Of a stretch of 64,000 bases of DNA, positions 1 through 7,600 are shown one piece after another. This stretch comes from JACRBR01 sp964371355 (GTDB taxonomy: Bacteria; Chloroflexota; Dehalococcoidia; DSTF01; JACRBR01). Numbering within the stretch: position 1 is the first letter of the stretch; the number at the start of each line of letters is the position of its first letter. The notes under the pieces are model-generated. The model was not told the DNA's origin and ran no database searches. It was given only the letters and a program-made list of their open reading frames with translations. The stretch lies in assembly GCA_964371355.1 (NCBI GenBank), contig CAYJMG010000001.1, positions 289,244 to 353,243 on the forward strand, in the 5' to 3' direction. The translations under genes and the position numbers were made by a program.

Positions 1-1012
1 CACGGAAGGCGGCGCCGATGATGGTGAGCGCGAAGTACGTCAGGATAAACCCGGTGAAGATCGCGATGATGGCGTCGCGCATCGTTGATGCCCAGCCGAG
101 CTTGAACAGGATCAGCAGCAGTGCCGCGCCGCCGGCCAGGATTGCCCCGATCGGCATCACGTACTCGGCCAGGATCGCCGGAAGGTCGAGGTGCCGGTCG
201 TACGGATAAATGCGCAGCATCCAGCCCGGCATCCAGCCCGGCTCATCCCAGTGGAACAGCCAGGTGCCATTCAGCGGTATCGGGATCCGCTTGAAATCCT
301 GCGGCCAGTCGAGATGCCCGTCGTGCTCGCCGCCACCCGGCTGGTACGGGACCGGCATGCTCCACTTCCACTCGTCGCGGGCTGCGACGCGGTTGGAGAG
401 GAAGACGAAGTCCCATCCAGCCTTGAAGAGGCCTTCCGCCGGCCAGCCATCGAACGGGTTCTTCTCAGACAGCCACTTGGGTCTGTCCTCGTCGTCGTCA
501 CTGTAGTTACCGATGCCCAGGTTCGCCGCGGTCACAGGCGCCTGCTGGTAGACGCGGACGTGCGCGCCGTCGTCCCAGAGCAGGCATGCCGTGAGGTAGA
601 AGGAGGCGAACACGAAGCTGAACATCGTGATGCGCACGGCGTTCTTCGTGCCGAACCACACGCCCTGGCCCTCGTTGTTGCGGTCGATGTACGGGATCGC
701 CATCAGCACGACGAGCGCCACCGTCGGCACAATCACGCCCGCGAGGCCCTTGTCCATGTGGAGCAGCAGCTCCTGCAGGTTCAGCAGGTACCACGGCGCC
801 TTCGACGGGTTCGGCGTGATGTTGGAGTTGGCCTGATTCAGCAGCGGCGCATCGACGACGACCGAGAGCGCCACGAAGGTCAGGGTGAACAACACGGCTG
901 CGATGAACTCGATGAAGACGAGATCCGGCCAGACGAGAAGTTCCTGGTCGCGCTCACGCTTCTGGCGGACGGTCTCCTTCTCGCCTGCCGCCGTGCGGGT
1001 GATGATCGCCAT
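1..1012 (-). CDS. Cytochrome b C-terminal domain (subunit IV-like), 3' end cut by window edge
   Basis: Reading the minus strand from an ATG ending at 1012 gives an open frame running off the left edge (about 337 residues visible, no stop). Residues 1-130 hold a membrane segment, the motif APWYLLNLQE (the PEWY-like quinol-site motif of subunit IV) and two further helices. A soluble stretch of about 130 residues rich in W, D and P follows, then two more helices near the edge. It lies 26 bp downstream of a b6-type cytochrome b, so the two make a split cytochrome b, as in b6f and many menaquinol bc complexes. The large soluble insert between helices is unusual against a plain 160-residue subunit IV. 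The function (quinol oxidation, proton translocation in the membrane) is inferred from family and neighbour. Confidence 0.85.
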   Translation of the reverse strand, partial: MAIITRTAAGEKETVRQKRERDQELLVWPDLVFIEFIAAVLFTLTFVALSVVVDAPLLNQANSNITPNPSKAPWYLLNLQELLLHMDKGLAGVIVPTVALVVLMAIPYIDRNNEGQGVWFGTKNAVRITMFSFVFASFYLTACLLWDDGAHVRVYQQAPVTAANLGIGNYSDDDEDRPKWLSEKNPFDGWPAEGLFKAGWDFVFLSNRVAARDEWKWSMPVPYQPGGGEHDGHLDWPQDFKRIPIPLNGTWLFHWDEPGWMPGWMLRIYPYDRHLDLPAILAEYVMPIGAILAGGAALLLILFKLGWASTMRDAIIAIFTGFILTYFALTIIGAAFR

Positions 1013-1038
1013 CCGGGTTGCCCCTCTCCCTCTCTGAC

Positions 1039-1794
1039 TTACAGCGGGCGCGCCAGGCCGCCATCACGGCGGATGCGCCAGAAGTGCACCGACATGAAAA
1101 TCGCGGCGAGCAGCGGCAGCGCGATCACATGCAGTGTGTAGAACCGGATGAGTGTATTGGGGCCGACCTCGAAGCCGCCAAGCATTACGAACTTCGTCTG
1201 GCCGCCAAGTGTGGGGGCGGAGCCGGCGATGTTGCTGCCCACGGTGATAGCCCAGATAGCGAGCTGGTCCCACGGCAGCAGGTAGCCCGTGAACGAGAGC
1301 AACAGCGTGAGCACGAGCAGGATGACGCCCACGACCCAGTTGAACTCACGCGGGGGCTTGTACGCCCCCATGTAGAACACCCGCATCATGTGCAAGAGGA
1401 CCGTGATGACCATGGCGTGGGCCATCCAGCGGTGAAGGTTGCGTATGAGCATGCCGAACCGGACGTTCGTCTCGAGCGCGGCGATGTCGCTGTAGGCCCG
1501 GTCGACCGACGGGACGTAGTAGAACATGAGCATGACCCCGGTCACGGTGAGTCCGAGGAACATGAAGAAGCTGAGACCGCCCAGACAGTAGGTGTGGGTG
1601 ATCTTTACGTGGGTCTTGTGGATCCGCGTGGGGTGCAGGTGGAGGAACACGCTGGTCGCGATCGCCAGCATCTGGTTGCGAGGTGTGCTGGGGTAGCCCG
1701 AACGAAAGACCGAGCGCCAGATGTAGTTATGGAAGAGCTTGTCGTAGAGGAAGTCGCCGAACCCCGGGCCACGTGGTTGTTCCGTCCGCGCCAT
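1039..1794 (-). CDS. petB: Cytochrome b6-type subunit of a bc complex (251 aa)
   Basis: Diheme cytochrome b N-terminal half, the membrane subunit that carries two b hemes between quinol sites. Both axial histidine pairs are visible: H in LHRW with H in VLLH (13 residues between), and H in YTLH with H in SVHF (14 residues between); the 13/14 pattern is that of b6-type proteins. GYLLPWDQ marks the Qo region. The length, near 220-250, fits b6 rather than full cytochrome b. I chose the MARTEQ start because an AGGGGAGGG ribosome site sits about 8 bp upstream; an in-frame start 14 codons earlier has none. It is followed by the subunit IV-like gene and preceded by a small membrane protein. No Rieske gene is in the window. 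Confidence 0.92.
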   Translation of the reverse strand: MARTEQPRGPGFGDFLYDKLFHNYIWRSVFRSGYPSTPRNQMLAIATSVFLHLHPTRIHKTHVKITHTYCLGGLSFFMFLGLTVTGVMLMFYYVPSVDRAYSDIAALETNVRFGMLIRNLHRWMAHAMVITVLLHMMRVFYMGAYKPPREFNWVVGVILLVLTLLLSFTGYLLPWDQLAIWAITVGSNIAGSAPTLGGQTKFVMLGGFEVGPNTLIRFYTLHVIALPLLAAIFMSVHFWRIRRDGGLARPL

Positions 1795-1813
1795 CCGGAA
1801 ACCCTCCCCTGCT

Positions 1814-1984
1814 TTACCGTGACCACCACTGGCCAAACATGACCATGAGGCCCATCGAGAACGCGATCGTCAGGCCCACCCAGAACAGCTCGCCCTGGTC
1901 GGTCTGGGGCGTGGGGGGCCAGTTGAACAGGTCGTCGATGTATTTTGCGAGGCCGCCGAAGAAGTTCAAGAGGGGCAGGATCAT
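1814..1984 (-). CDS. Small single-span membrane protein upstream of cytochrome b
   Basis: A 56-residue protein starting MILPLLNFFGG with one clear transmembrane segment near its C-terminus (LFWVGLTIAFSMGLMVMFG). An upstream in-frame start (TTG at 2047) would add a basic N-terminus; the ATG at 1984 was preferred because it opens on a hydrophobic helix, but the ribosome site is weak for every option. It lies 19 bp upstream of the cytochrome b6 gene on the same strand, so a small accessory subunit of the bc complex is possible. No family recognised. It may be real because its stop and the next ribosome site fit tightly, but it could be a chance frame. Confidence 0.5.
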   Translation of the reverse strand: MILPLLNFFGGLAKYIDDLFNWPPTPQTDQGELFWVGLTIAFSMGLMVMFGQWWSR

Positions 1985-2137
1985 TGTGAACCGCTTCACC
2001 CGCGCCGGGCAGCGTCCCCCGGCGGCCATTTGTGAATCCCGTATCAATCGGGAATGTACAACTGCCCCTATCTAGTGTCAAGACGAGCCAGATTCGCCAC
2101 GGCCGGCCCGTGCCGAATCTGAGACAGGCGTCAAGAA

Positions 2138-2164
2138 GGGGCCAGCGCTGGTGAGCGCGGCCCC
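2138..2164 (-). terminator. Hairpin terminator after the Tad genes
   Basis: GGGGCC-A-GCGCT pairs with AGCGC-GGCCCC around a GGTG loop, one bulged base, followed on the minus strand by a short T-rich run (CTTCTT). It lies 21 bp past the stop of the last TadE-like gene and separates it from the bc genes, fitting a Rho-independent terminator. Confidence 0.7.
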
Positions 2165-2185
2165 TCCTGCCGTCGCGCGCGGAGG

Positions 2186-2677
2186 CTAGGAACAGGTGCC
2201 AAACGGTTCGTTAACGAGGCGTTCCGTGGCCTTCATGGAGATGCTGTTGGAGACGAGCGTCCGGAAGATGGGCGTCATCGGCGTGAACGTGTAGTGCACC
2301 TCGATCTCGATGGCGTCGCACTGCTCCCCGGCGTCGCTCTCCGCGGCCGGGTCCGCATATGTCGGGTAGTCCCAGCTTCGGAACGTGGTCGTAATCGTCT
2401 CCGGATTGTTCATGTGGTCGGTGCGGTCCTCGACGGCCTGGACGATGCAGGCCTCGCGGGTCTGGATCGGCGGGCCCTCGCAGTCGATGCGGCCGGTGAC
2501 CGCGTACCGGGCCCCATCGCGGGCGGCCTCCTGGATGGTGACGTAGGACTGCATGGCGCGGGCCATGTCGACGAGCCCGAAGATCACCAGGCCGATAATC
2601 GGCAGGACGAGGGCGAACTCGGCCAGGGTCTGGCCCGCCTGTCCGTGTTTCCGCAGCCAGCGCATCATCGTCTTCAT
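2186..2677 (-). CDS. TadE-like pseudopilin (second copy)
   Basis: 163-residue protein with the TadE signature: a short basic N-terminus (MKTMMRWLRKHGQAGQTLAEFALVLP has the QxxxEFALVLP prepilin-like motif, E at about residue 20) then one hydrophobic helix (IIGLVIFGLVDMARAMQ) and an extracellular domain starting ARDGARYAVTG. TadE/F/G proteins are minor pseudopilins of Flp (tight adherence) pili, processed at the inner membrane. The ATG at 2677 shares its first base with the TGA of the upstream vWA gene (ATGA overlap), so translation is probably coupled; this decides the start over the longer frame. It is the last gene of the riboswitch-headed set and is followed by a terminator hairpin. No Tad ATPase, secretin or prepilin peptidase is in the window. 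Confidence 0.88.
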   Translation of the reverse strand: MKTMMRWLRKHGQAGQTLAEFALVLPIIGLVIFGLVDMARAMQSYVTIQEAARDGARYAVTGRIDCEGPPIQTREACIVQAVEDRTDHMNNPETITTTFRSWDYPTYADPAAESDAGEQCDAIEIEVHYTFTPMTPIFRTLVSNSISMKATERLVNEPFGTCS

Positions 2678-4002
2678 CACTTGATCAACCTGAACGCGAT
2701 CTGCTGCGCGATCTGCGAGAAGATGCCCGGCAGCTCGCTCGCGGAGGTGGCGCGGTAGAAGTGGTCGCTCGTGCCGTCCGTGCTCGTCGCGACGCACTTG
2801 CCGAGCTTCTGATCGACCACGGTATCCGGGCTGGCGCTGCCGATCTCACCCGTATTGCTGCTGGTGTAGTTCGTGTCGCAGTAGCCAGAACTGCTGGCGA
2901 ACTCGCCATCGTCCGTGCCGCACATGCCAAAGGCAACGAAGTAGATCTGCACGCCCGCCGCCTCCAGTTCGTCGGCGCGCGTCATCGTCAAGATGTCGAG
3001 CCTGCGCTCCTGGGTCATCGAGTGCCGGCCCGGGTCGTTGTTGTCGGCGTTCTCCTGGTCTTCACTCGGAGAGGAGCACCCTACGCCCAGAAACGCGTCA
3101 TTAGTCGTTGGGCTGCTGGGCCGGCAGTCGGTGTCCGGAGACACCGGCGACGACTGGTTGGACGCCGTAGCGTTATAGGTATTGTCACCGTCGGACAGGA
3201 TGATGATGTTACGGATCGTGTTCGAGGCCGAGTGCGAGTTTGTGCCGTACAACACCTCGGCCGCCTTATCGATGCCACCGCAGATGTTCGTCCCGCTACC
3301 GCCCAACGCCGTCATCTGGTTGATCTTCGTTGTCAGTGTTGAGGCGTCGCTGGTCAGCGAGCCGATCGTGCTGGTCAATACGCAGACCTGTTGCCCATAG
3401 CTGTTGGTATAACTGCGCGGGGTGTTGTAGCACCCACGAAAAGACGTGTTTCCAACTACCGTGTTGCTGCCCGGCAGCAACGTATTCGTGAAATCAATCG
3501 CCGCCTGTTTCGCTTCGTAGATCGGGCAGCCGGAGTTGGTCTGGCTCCCGTTGCACCCGTCGTCCATCGAACCGGTGGCATCGATCGCCATGACAGCGTC
3601 GACGGGGACGATACCGAAGCCGGCCGTCGCAGAGTTCTTCACGTTGACCGTGCCGACGCCGAGCGCGCGAAGGAAGACGGTGCTGACGGTCTTGGTGGCG
3701 CGGACCTCGACCTGCTGCGAGGGCACGTCGGGGTAGACCTCGACGCTGACCACGGCGCTCGGCTCGTTCTCGGAGATGTAGGCGCGCGCCTTGACGTCGG
3801 CAGCATCGATGTCCGGGAGCTGCTTGGCGCCGGCCAGCGCGGCGGCGTCGACGGAGCGGCCCAGCTCGGCGCGCGCCACGTAGATGCGGCCGATATCGCT
3901 GGCGAGGCCCATGAGCCCGATGATGACGAACGAGAGCATCGCGAAGATGGCCAGGACCTGGGCCCGGTCGTCGGAGTGAAAACGCTTGAACAATGCCTTC
4001 AT
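2677..4002 (-). CDS. TadG-like pilus assembly protein with von Willebrand A domain
   Basis: 441 residues. Residues 1-45: basic start and one membrane helix (LAIFAMLSFVIIGLMGLASDIGR), the Tad/TadG-type N-terminus (IPR TadG-like), with SVDAAALAGA just after it, characteristic of this group. From about residue 135 a vWA domain: the metal site DATGS at 141-145 is a D-x-T-G-S variant of DxSxS, with IIILSDGDNTY later as the next strand and metal-site aspartate. The domain is rich in cysteine (about eight), suggesting disulfides outside the cell. Such proteins are surface adhesins or tip components of Flp pili. It lies 10 bp after the first TadE gene and overlaps the next by one base. Probably regulated by cyclic di-GMP through the upstream riboswitch. 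Confidence 0.88.
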   Translation of the reverse strand: MKALFKRFHSDDRAQVLAIFAMLSFVIIGLMGLASDIGRIYVARAELGRSVDAAALAGAKQLPDIDAADVKARAYISENEPSAVVSVEVYPDVPSQQVEVRATKTVSTVFLRALGVGTVNVKNSATAGFGIVPVDAVMAIDATGSMDDGCNGSQTNSGCPIYEAKQAAIDFTNTLLPGSNTVVGNTSFRGCYNTPRSYTNSYGQQVCVLTSTIGSLTSDASTLTTKINQMTALGGSGTNICGGIDKAAEVLYGTNSHSASNTIRNIIILSDGDNTYNATASNQSSPVSPDTDCRPSSPTTNDAFLGVGCSSPSEDQENADNNDPGRHSMTQERRLDILTMTRADELEAAGVQIYFVAFGMCGTDDGEFASSSGYCDTNYTSSNTGEIGSASPDTVVDQKLGKCVATSTDGTSDHFYRATSASELPGIFSQIAQQIAFRLIK

Positions 4003-4012
4003 CTGGGATTCC

Positions 4013-4453
4013 TCAATTCAGGGTGGGCATCGTCGTCTGGGCGCACATCTGGAAGGACTGCGGCATCAGCATGGGCACCTGCAGGATCGTCGTGTGGTCG
4101 TAACACGACTCGACCTTCACTGAGTTCACGCCCGAGACGGTGGGATAGGTGACGGTGACGTTCGATGACGGAGTGGTGTTCGGCAGCCGCTCGAGATCCT
4201 TCACCACCAGGGCCTGGATCTCCGTGCTGCTGGCCGCGCCCTTGGAGCCCAGCCGCGCGCCATCCCGCGAGGAGTTGACCACGGTGATGTAGGCGTTGAG
4301 GGCGTTGTTCACCTCGACGACGCCGAGGACGAGGATGAGCAGGAGCGGGAGCATGATGCCAAGCTCGGCGGCGCTCTGGCCCAGCTCGCCAAGGCGAGTC
4401 TTCGGCCGGTGCGCGCGGCGCGCCCTGACTACGGCGGAACGCCGGATCCCCAT
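4013..4453 (-). CDS. TadE-like pseudopilin (first copy)
   Basis: 146 residues: basic N-terminus, then GQSAAELGIMLPLLLILVLGVVEVNNALNAY, the TadE prepilin-like helix with glutamate at the fifth position, then a short extracellular domain with two cysteines near the C-terminus. It is probably a minor pseudopilin of a Flp-type pilus. The ATG at 4453 was chosen because AGGAG lies 8 bp upstream and because it overlaps the TGA of the preceding frame (TGATG). First of three TadE/TadG-type genes; transcription comes from upstream past a cyclic-di-GMP riboswitch. Confidence 0.87.
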   Translation of the reverse strand: MGIRRSAVVRARRAHRPKTRLGELGQSAAELGIMLPLLLILVLGVVEVNNALNAYITVVNSSRDGARLGSKGAASSTEIQALVVKDLERLPNTTPSSNVTVTYPTVSGVNSVKVESCYDHTTILQVPMLMPQSFQMCAQTTMPTLN

Positions 4454-4821
4454 CACGCCACTCCTGTCGTACCGGGCCGAGGACGATGCCCCATCACGGC
4501 CCGTACCGCCAACCAGTGCGCCGATCCTTCCAACGCCGAATTTGACGGCGTTGTTACGGCAACGGCCGGAGGTGTGTCCGTGGGTTCATCTCGAGACCCG
4601 ACCCCCCGCCGTCCCGGCGCTCCCGGTAGTAGTATCGGCTTCATATCAGCGACCTGATTAGGGGCGGCGCCGGAAGCGTCGTCCCTGATGGAATCGGGCG
4701 AGGGGTGGCGGGGCTGGCCGGCGAATGTGGGGAGCCGCCGGAGTCCTTGTCCGACCCACGAGAGGGCCGGCGCCGGCTCAGCCGCCGCTATGTCAAGTTC
4801 TTCGGGACGCGTATCTTCCAC
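4453..4821 (-). CDS. Hypothetical 122-aa protein between riboswitch and TadE
   Basis: Frame with a GTG start at 4821 and a GGAGGG ribosome site 6 bp upstream; its TGA overlaps the TadE ATG. The protein starts MEDTRPEELDIAAAEPAPALSW, is rich in proline, alanine and arginine, has no membrane helix and matches no family I know. Support for being real is the strong ribosome site, the coupled stop and its position as the first frame behind the riboswitch hairpin. The composition looks like that of a chance GC-rich frame, so it may instead be a leader region. Confidence 0.4.
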   Translation of the reverse strand: MEDTRPEELDIAAAEPAPALSWVGQGLRRLPTFAGQPRHPSPDSIRDDASGAAPNQVADMKPILLPGAPGRRGVGSRDEPTDTPPAVAVTTPSNSALEGSAHWLAVRAVMGHRPRPGTTGVA

Positions 4822-4848
4822 GAGCGCCCTCCGATGCTGGAGACAAAG

Positions 4849-4879
4849 AGCCCTCCACCTCGGCCGAGATGGAGGGCCT
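4849..4879 (-). terminator. Riboswitch expression-platform hairpin, copy 1
   Basis: GCCCTCCA-CTCGG/CCGAG-TGGAGGGC forms a long perfect-looking stem right after the cyclic-di-GMP aptamer, followed on the minus strand by CTCTTTGTCT. It resembles an intrinsic terminator with a poor T-run. The same hairpin is repeated after the upstream aptamer. Confidence 0.65.
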
Positions 4880-4898
4880 TGGCTCCGATGCTGGTTTC

Positions 4899-5010
4899 CG
4901 GCAGCCCGGCTGTCATACCCCTGGCGGACGAGGCGCCCGCCGCTCCTGTTGAGGCGTAGACCCGAGGCTTTGCGTCCCCGCCTTTCGACGGGTTTGCCTT
5001 TATCGGAGGT
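4899..5010 (-). promoter_or_regulatory. Cyclic di-GMP-I (GEMM) riboswitch, downstream copy
   Basis: The minus strand reads GGCAAACCC, a GAAA-capped stem, GGGGACGCAAAGCCTCGGG, TCTACGCC, a variable stem, then GGGGTATGACAGCCGG and GGCTGCC. These are the conserved blocks of the GEMM-I class, including the GACGCAAAGCC core, the GNRA tetraloop and the 3' GG-C-GCCGGGCTGCC strand that closes the aptamer. It lies about 80-190 bp upstream of the TadE/TadG set. The ligand is assigned by class, not tested. Confidence 0.88.
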
Positions 5011-5100
5011 TTGTATTCAGTTATGAGAGGAAGTTACCTCACCTTAATCCTCGGTCCCTCTCTCAAGATCTGATGGCCTCTGGTCGCCGATTTACAGCGC

Positions 5101-5259
5101 TTACGCCTCACGGACGGACCAGCGGCTTTGCCCGAGCCTGGTCCGGACCAGGGCTTGCGCCGGACGCCGCCGTCGGAGGCCCACGACGAACCAGAACGGC
5201 AGCGACGCCAGCGCGGCGACAGCCAGATCGATCAACCCGACGAGAAGCAGCTCTTGCAT
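5101..5259 (-). CDS. 52-aa single-span membrane peptide behind upstream riboswitch
   Basis: MQELLLVGLIDLAVAALASLPFWFVVGL is a hydrophobic helix, followed by an arginine-rich tail (RRRRPAQALVRTRLGQSRWSVREA). The ATG at 5259 has GGAGG 6 bp upstream; the longer frame would read through the riboswitch hairpin. The only gene between the two riboswitches, so it probably has its own cyclic-di-GMP control. The topology (helix in, positive tail) would leave the basic C-terminus in the cytoplasm. No family recognised; function unknown. Confidence 0.65.
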   Translation of the reverse strand: MQELLLVGLIDLAVAALASLPFWFVVGLRRRRPAQALVRTRLGQSRWSVREA

Positions 5260-5282
5260 GATGACCTCCGAAAGGAACGCAG

Positions 5283-5312
5283 AGCCCTCCACCTCGGCCG
5301 AGATGGAGGGCC
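5283..5312 (-). terminator. Riboswitch expression-platform hairpin, copy 2
   Basis: Same stem as at 4849-4879 (GCCCTCCA with TGGAGGGC around CTCGGCCGAG), placed between the upstream aptamer and the GGAGG of the 52-residue peptide. No T-run follows, so control here could act on translation instead. Confidence 0.55.
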
Positions 5313-5332
5313 TTGGCTCCGATGCTGGTTCC

Positions 5333-5420
5333 GGCGGCCCGGCCGTCATACCCCTGTCGAGGCGTAGACCCGAGGCTTTGCGTCCCCGCCTTTCGGACGG
5401 GTTTGCCTTTATCGGAGGTG
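5333..5420 (-). promoter_or_regulatory. Cyclic di-GMP-I (GEMM) riboswitch, upstream copy
   Basis: Near-copy of the element at 4899-5010: GGCAAACCC, GAAA-capped stem, GACGCAAAGCC, TCTACGCC, a shorter variable stem, then GGGGTATGACGGCCGGGCCGCC. The first and last strands match the other copy with compensatory differences (AGCCGGGCT versus GGCCGGGCC), which supports a paired stem. It precedes the membrane-peptide gene. Confidence 0.88.
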
Positions 5421-5549
5421 CCTATTCAATTGCGCGAGGCACTGAGCCTCATCTCAGACATCGGTCGCTAGCGCCGGATCTGATGGGGCCAGCGCATCGT
5501 TCGTTCAACGTTGGTCGTTGGCAGCGTGCTGAGAAGCCACCCTCCATCC

Positions 5550-5770
<221 letters not shown>

Positions 5771-5859
5771 TTCGCGAAGATCGCTCTGTCGACGACCAGA
5801 GCCGCCCGCCACCACGTCTTCCAGCACCTCCATCAACCTCCGTCCGCTAGGATTGGCCG

Positions 5860-6579
5860 ATGCGCGTCGAGGTCCTGGCCGATTCCGACGAGGTGGCACG
5901 ACAGGCCGCGGACATCGTCTGCACGACGGTCCGCGCGAAGCCAGCCGCGGTGCTGGGCCTGCCCACGGGCGGCACGCCGATCGCCATGTATGCGGAACTG
6001 GCGCGACGTGTCGCCGCGGGCGAGTGCGACCTCTCGAGCGCCACGGGGTACGCCATCGACGAGTTCTGCGACGCGACCACCACCACACCCGGTACGAACA
6101 GCGCGTTCTATCGCGAGCACGTGCGGCTCGGGCTGCGCGCGCTGCGGTGCCCCGACCCCTCGGCCGCGGACCCCGGCGCCCACATCGCTGGCTTCGCCCA
6201 GGAGATCCGCCAGGCGGGCGGCCTGGACCTCTGCGTGCTTGGTATCGGCATGAACGGCCACATCGCCTTCAACGAGCCGGGCTCGGACGGGGATTCGCCG
6301 GCGCGGGTGGTGGAGCTGACGCAGACGTCGCGACAGGCGCACGCGGCGACGTTCGGGTCGCTGGAGCGGGTGCCGGCGCGCGGCATGACGCTGGGTGTCG
6401 CCGACCTGCTCGCGGCGCGGTCGATCCTGGTGCTGGCGACGGGCGCCGCGAAGGCGGCCATCGTCAGGGCGGCGATCCAGGGGCCACAGACGGCAGTGGC
6501 CCCGGCGTCGTGGCTGCAAGGGCACGGCGACGTAACGTGGCTGCTGGACCGCGAGGCGGCGGCCCTGCTGGCAGGCTAG
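5860..6579 (+). CDS. nagB: Glucosamine-6-phosphate deaminase family protein (NagB-like)
   Basis: 239 residues, the normal NagB length. Motifs: LGLPTGGTP (33-40, phosphate loop), AIDEF (about 65-69, catalytic base region) and GIGMNGHIAFNEPG (128-141, with the active-site His and Glu). It should convert glucosamine-6-phosphate to fructose-6-phosphate and ammonia in the cytoplasm. Stands alone, with no nagA or sugar PTS nearby; its stop overlaps by 4 bp the stop end of a convergent EamA gene. A 6-phosphogluconolactonase-like role is less likely given the NEPG motif. The start has only a weak AGGA-like site. Confidence 0.85.
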   Translation: MRVEVLADSDEVARQAADIVCTTVRAKPAAVLGLPTGGTPIAMYAELARRVAAGECDLSSATGYAIDEFCDATTTTPGTNSAFYREHVRLGLRALRCPDPSAADPGAHIAGFAQEIRQAGGLDLCVLGIGMNGHIAFNEPGSDGDSPARVVELTQTSRQAHAATFGSLERVPARGMTLGVADLLAARSILVLATGAAKAAIVRAAIQGPQTAVAPASWLQGHGDVTWLLDREAAALLAG

Positions 6580-7493
6580 GGCTCCGGCTCGAGTCCATCG
6601 GCGGCGGGAGCACGAAAGAGCCCGGCCACGTTCGCCAGCGTCCCGTTCACGGCCATGACGCCCGCCAGGATCAGCGCGAGGCCGACGAACACGTTGGGCC
6701 CGATGCGCTCGTCCAGCACGACCCAGCCGAGCACCGTGGCAACGATGGGGATGAGGTAGGCGACGATCGACGCTTGCGTCGCCGTAACCCGCTGGACGAG
6801 ATCGTAGAACAGGATGTACGCCACGCCTGAACACACGACGCCGAGCGCAAGCCACGAAGCCCCTGCCTTCGCCGACACGCCCCCTACGTCCGGCCCGTCG
6901 ACCGCAAGCGCGATCGGCAACGCGATCGCCGCCGCAACGACGAGCTGACTGGCGGCCAGTGACAGCGGCGGCCCCTTCGCCCACTCGCGTGCGATCACGT
7001 TCGAAATCCCATAGCAGAGCGCCGCGGCCAGCACCGCCAGTTCGCCGATCGTGCTGGAGTCCGTGAGATCCCGCAGGTCGGGCCCGAGGACGACCACCGC
7101 CCCTACGAAGCCGATGATGAGCCCCAGCACGCGCTCGGCCGATGGCCGCTCGGTGCCGGCGCCCACGGTGATGACGAGCACAAAGAGCGGCATCGTGCCG
7201 ATGAGCGTGGCCGCGAGGCTGCTGTCGATGTGCTCCTGCGCCGCCGTAATCAGCGAGAACGGCAGGACGTTGTTGAAGACCGCCATGAGCCCGACGGCGA
7301 GCCACGACCCGCGCGGCGGCAGGAGCGAGCCGGAGAGTCGCGCGGCGGGCACGAGGACGGCGCACGCGATGAGCAGCCGCCCGGAGACGATCGTCAGCGG
7401 CTCCACCTCCTCGACCACAACGTCAACGAACAGGAAGGCGGCGCCCCAGATCGTGGCGAGGAGGACGAGGGTGGCGGTCTCGCGTGGCTTCAC
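6576..7493 (-). CDS. EamA/DMT-family membrane transporter
   Basis: 305 residues with about ten hydrophobic helices in two internally similar halves, the EamA fold; the first helix holds the typical LLATIWGAAFLFVDV and the second half begins near GELAVLAAALCYGISNVIAREW. Such proteins export metabolites or amino acids, but the substrate cannot be read from the sequence. Convergent with the NagB-like gene (4-bp overlap) and divergent from thiE. Confidence 0.88.
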   Translation of the reverse strand: MKPRETATLVLLATIWGAAFLFVDVVVEEVEPLTIVSGRLLIACAVLVPAARLSGSLLPPRGSWLAVGLMAVFNNVLPFSLITAAQEHIDSSLAATLIGTMPLFVLVITVGAGTERPSAERVLGLIIGFVGAVVVLGPDLRDLTDSSTIGELAVLAAALCYGISNVIAREWAKGPPLSLAASQLVVAAAIALPIALAVDGPDVGGVSAKAGASWLALGVVCSGVAYILFYDLVQRVTATQASIVAYLIPIVATVLGWVVLDERIGPNVFVGLALILAGVMAVNGTLANVAGLFRAPAADGLEPEP

Positions 7494-7600
7494 GCCGAAG
7501 CTCCCCGGAACACGACAGTGGCGGACGGCGGGCGGCTGCTTCCCGATTCTTGCGCCCGGCGCGCCGGCGGTAGGATGTAGCCGCTCTCAGCCTAGCAGGC

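Noticed and set aside
191..1141. Long plus-strand frame (316 aa) across the cytochrome genes
   Set aside because: Antisense shadow of a well-supported cytochrome b C-terminal gene; no family motif and a composition typical of GC-rich noise.
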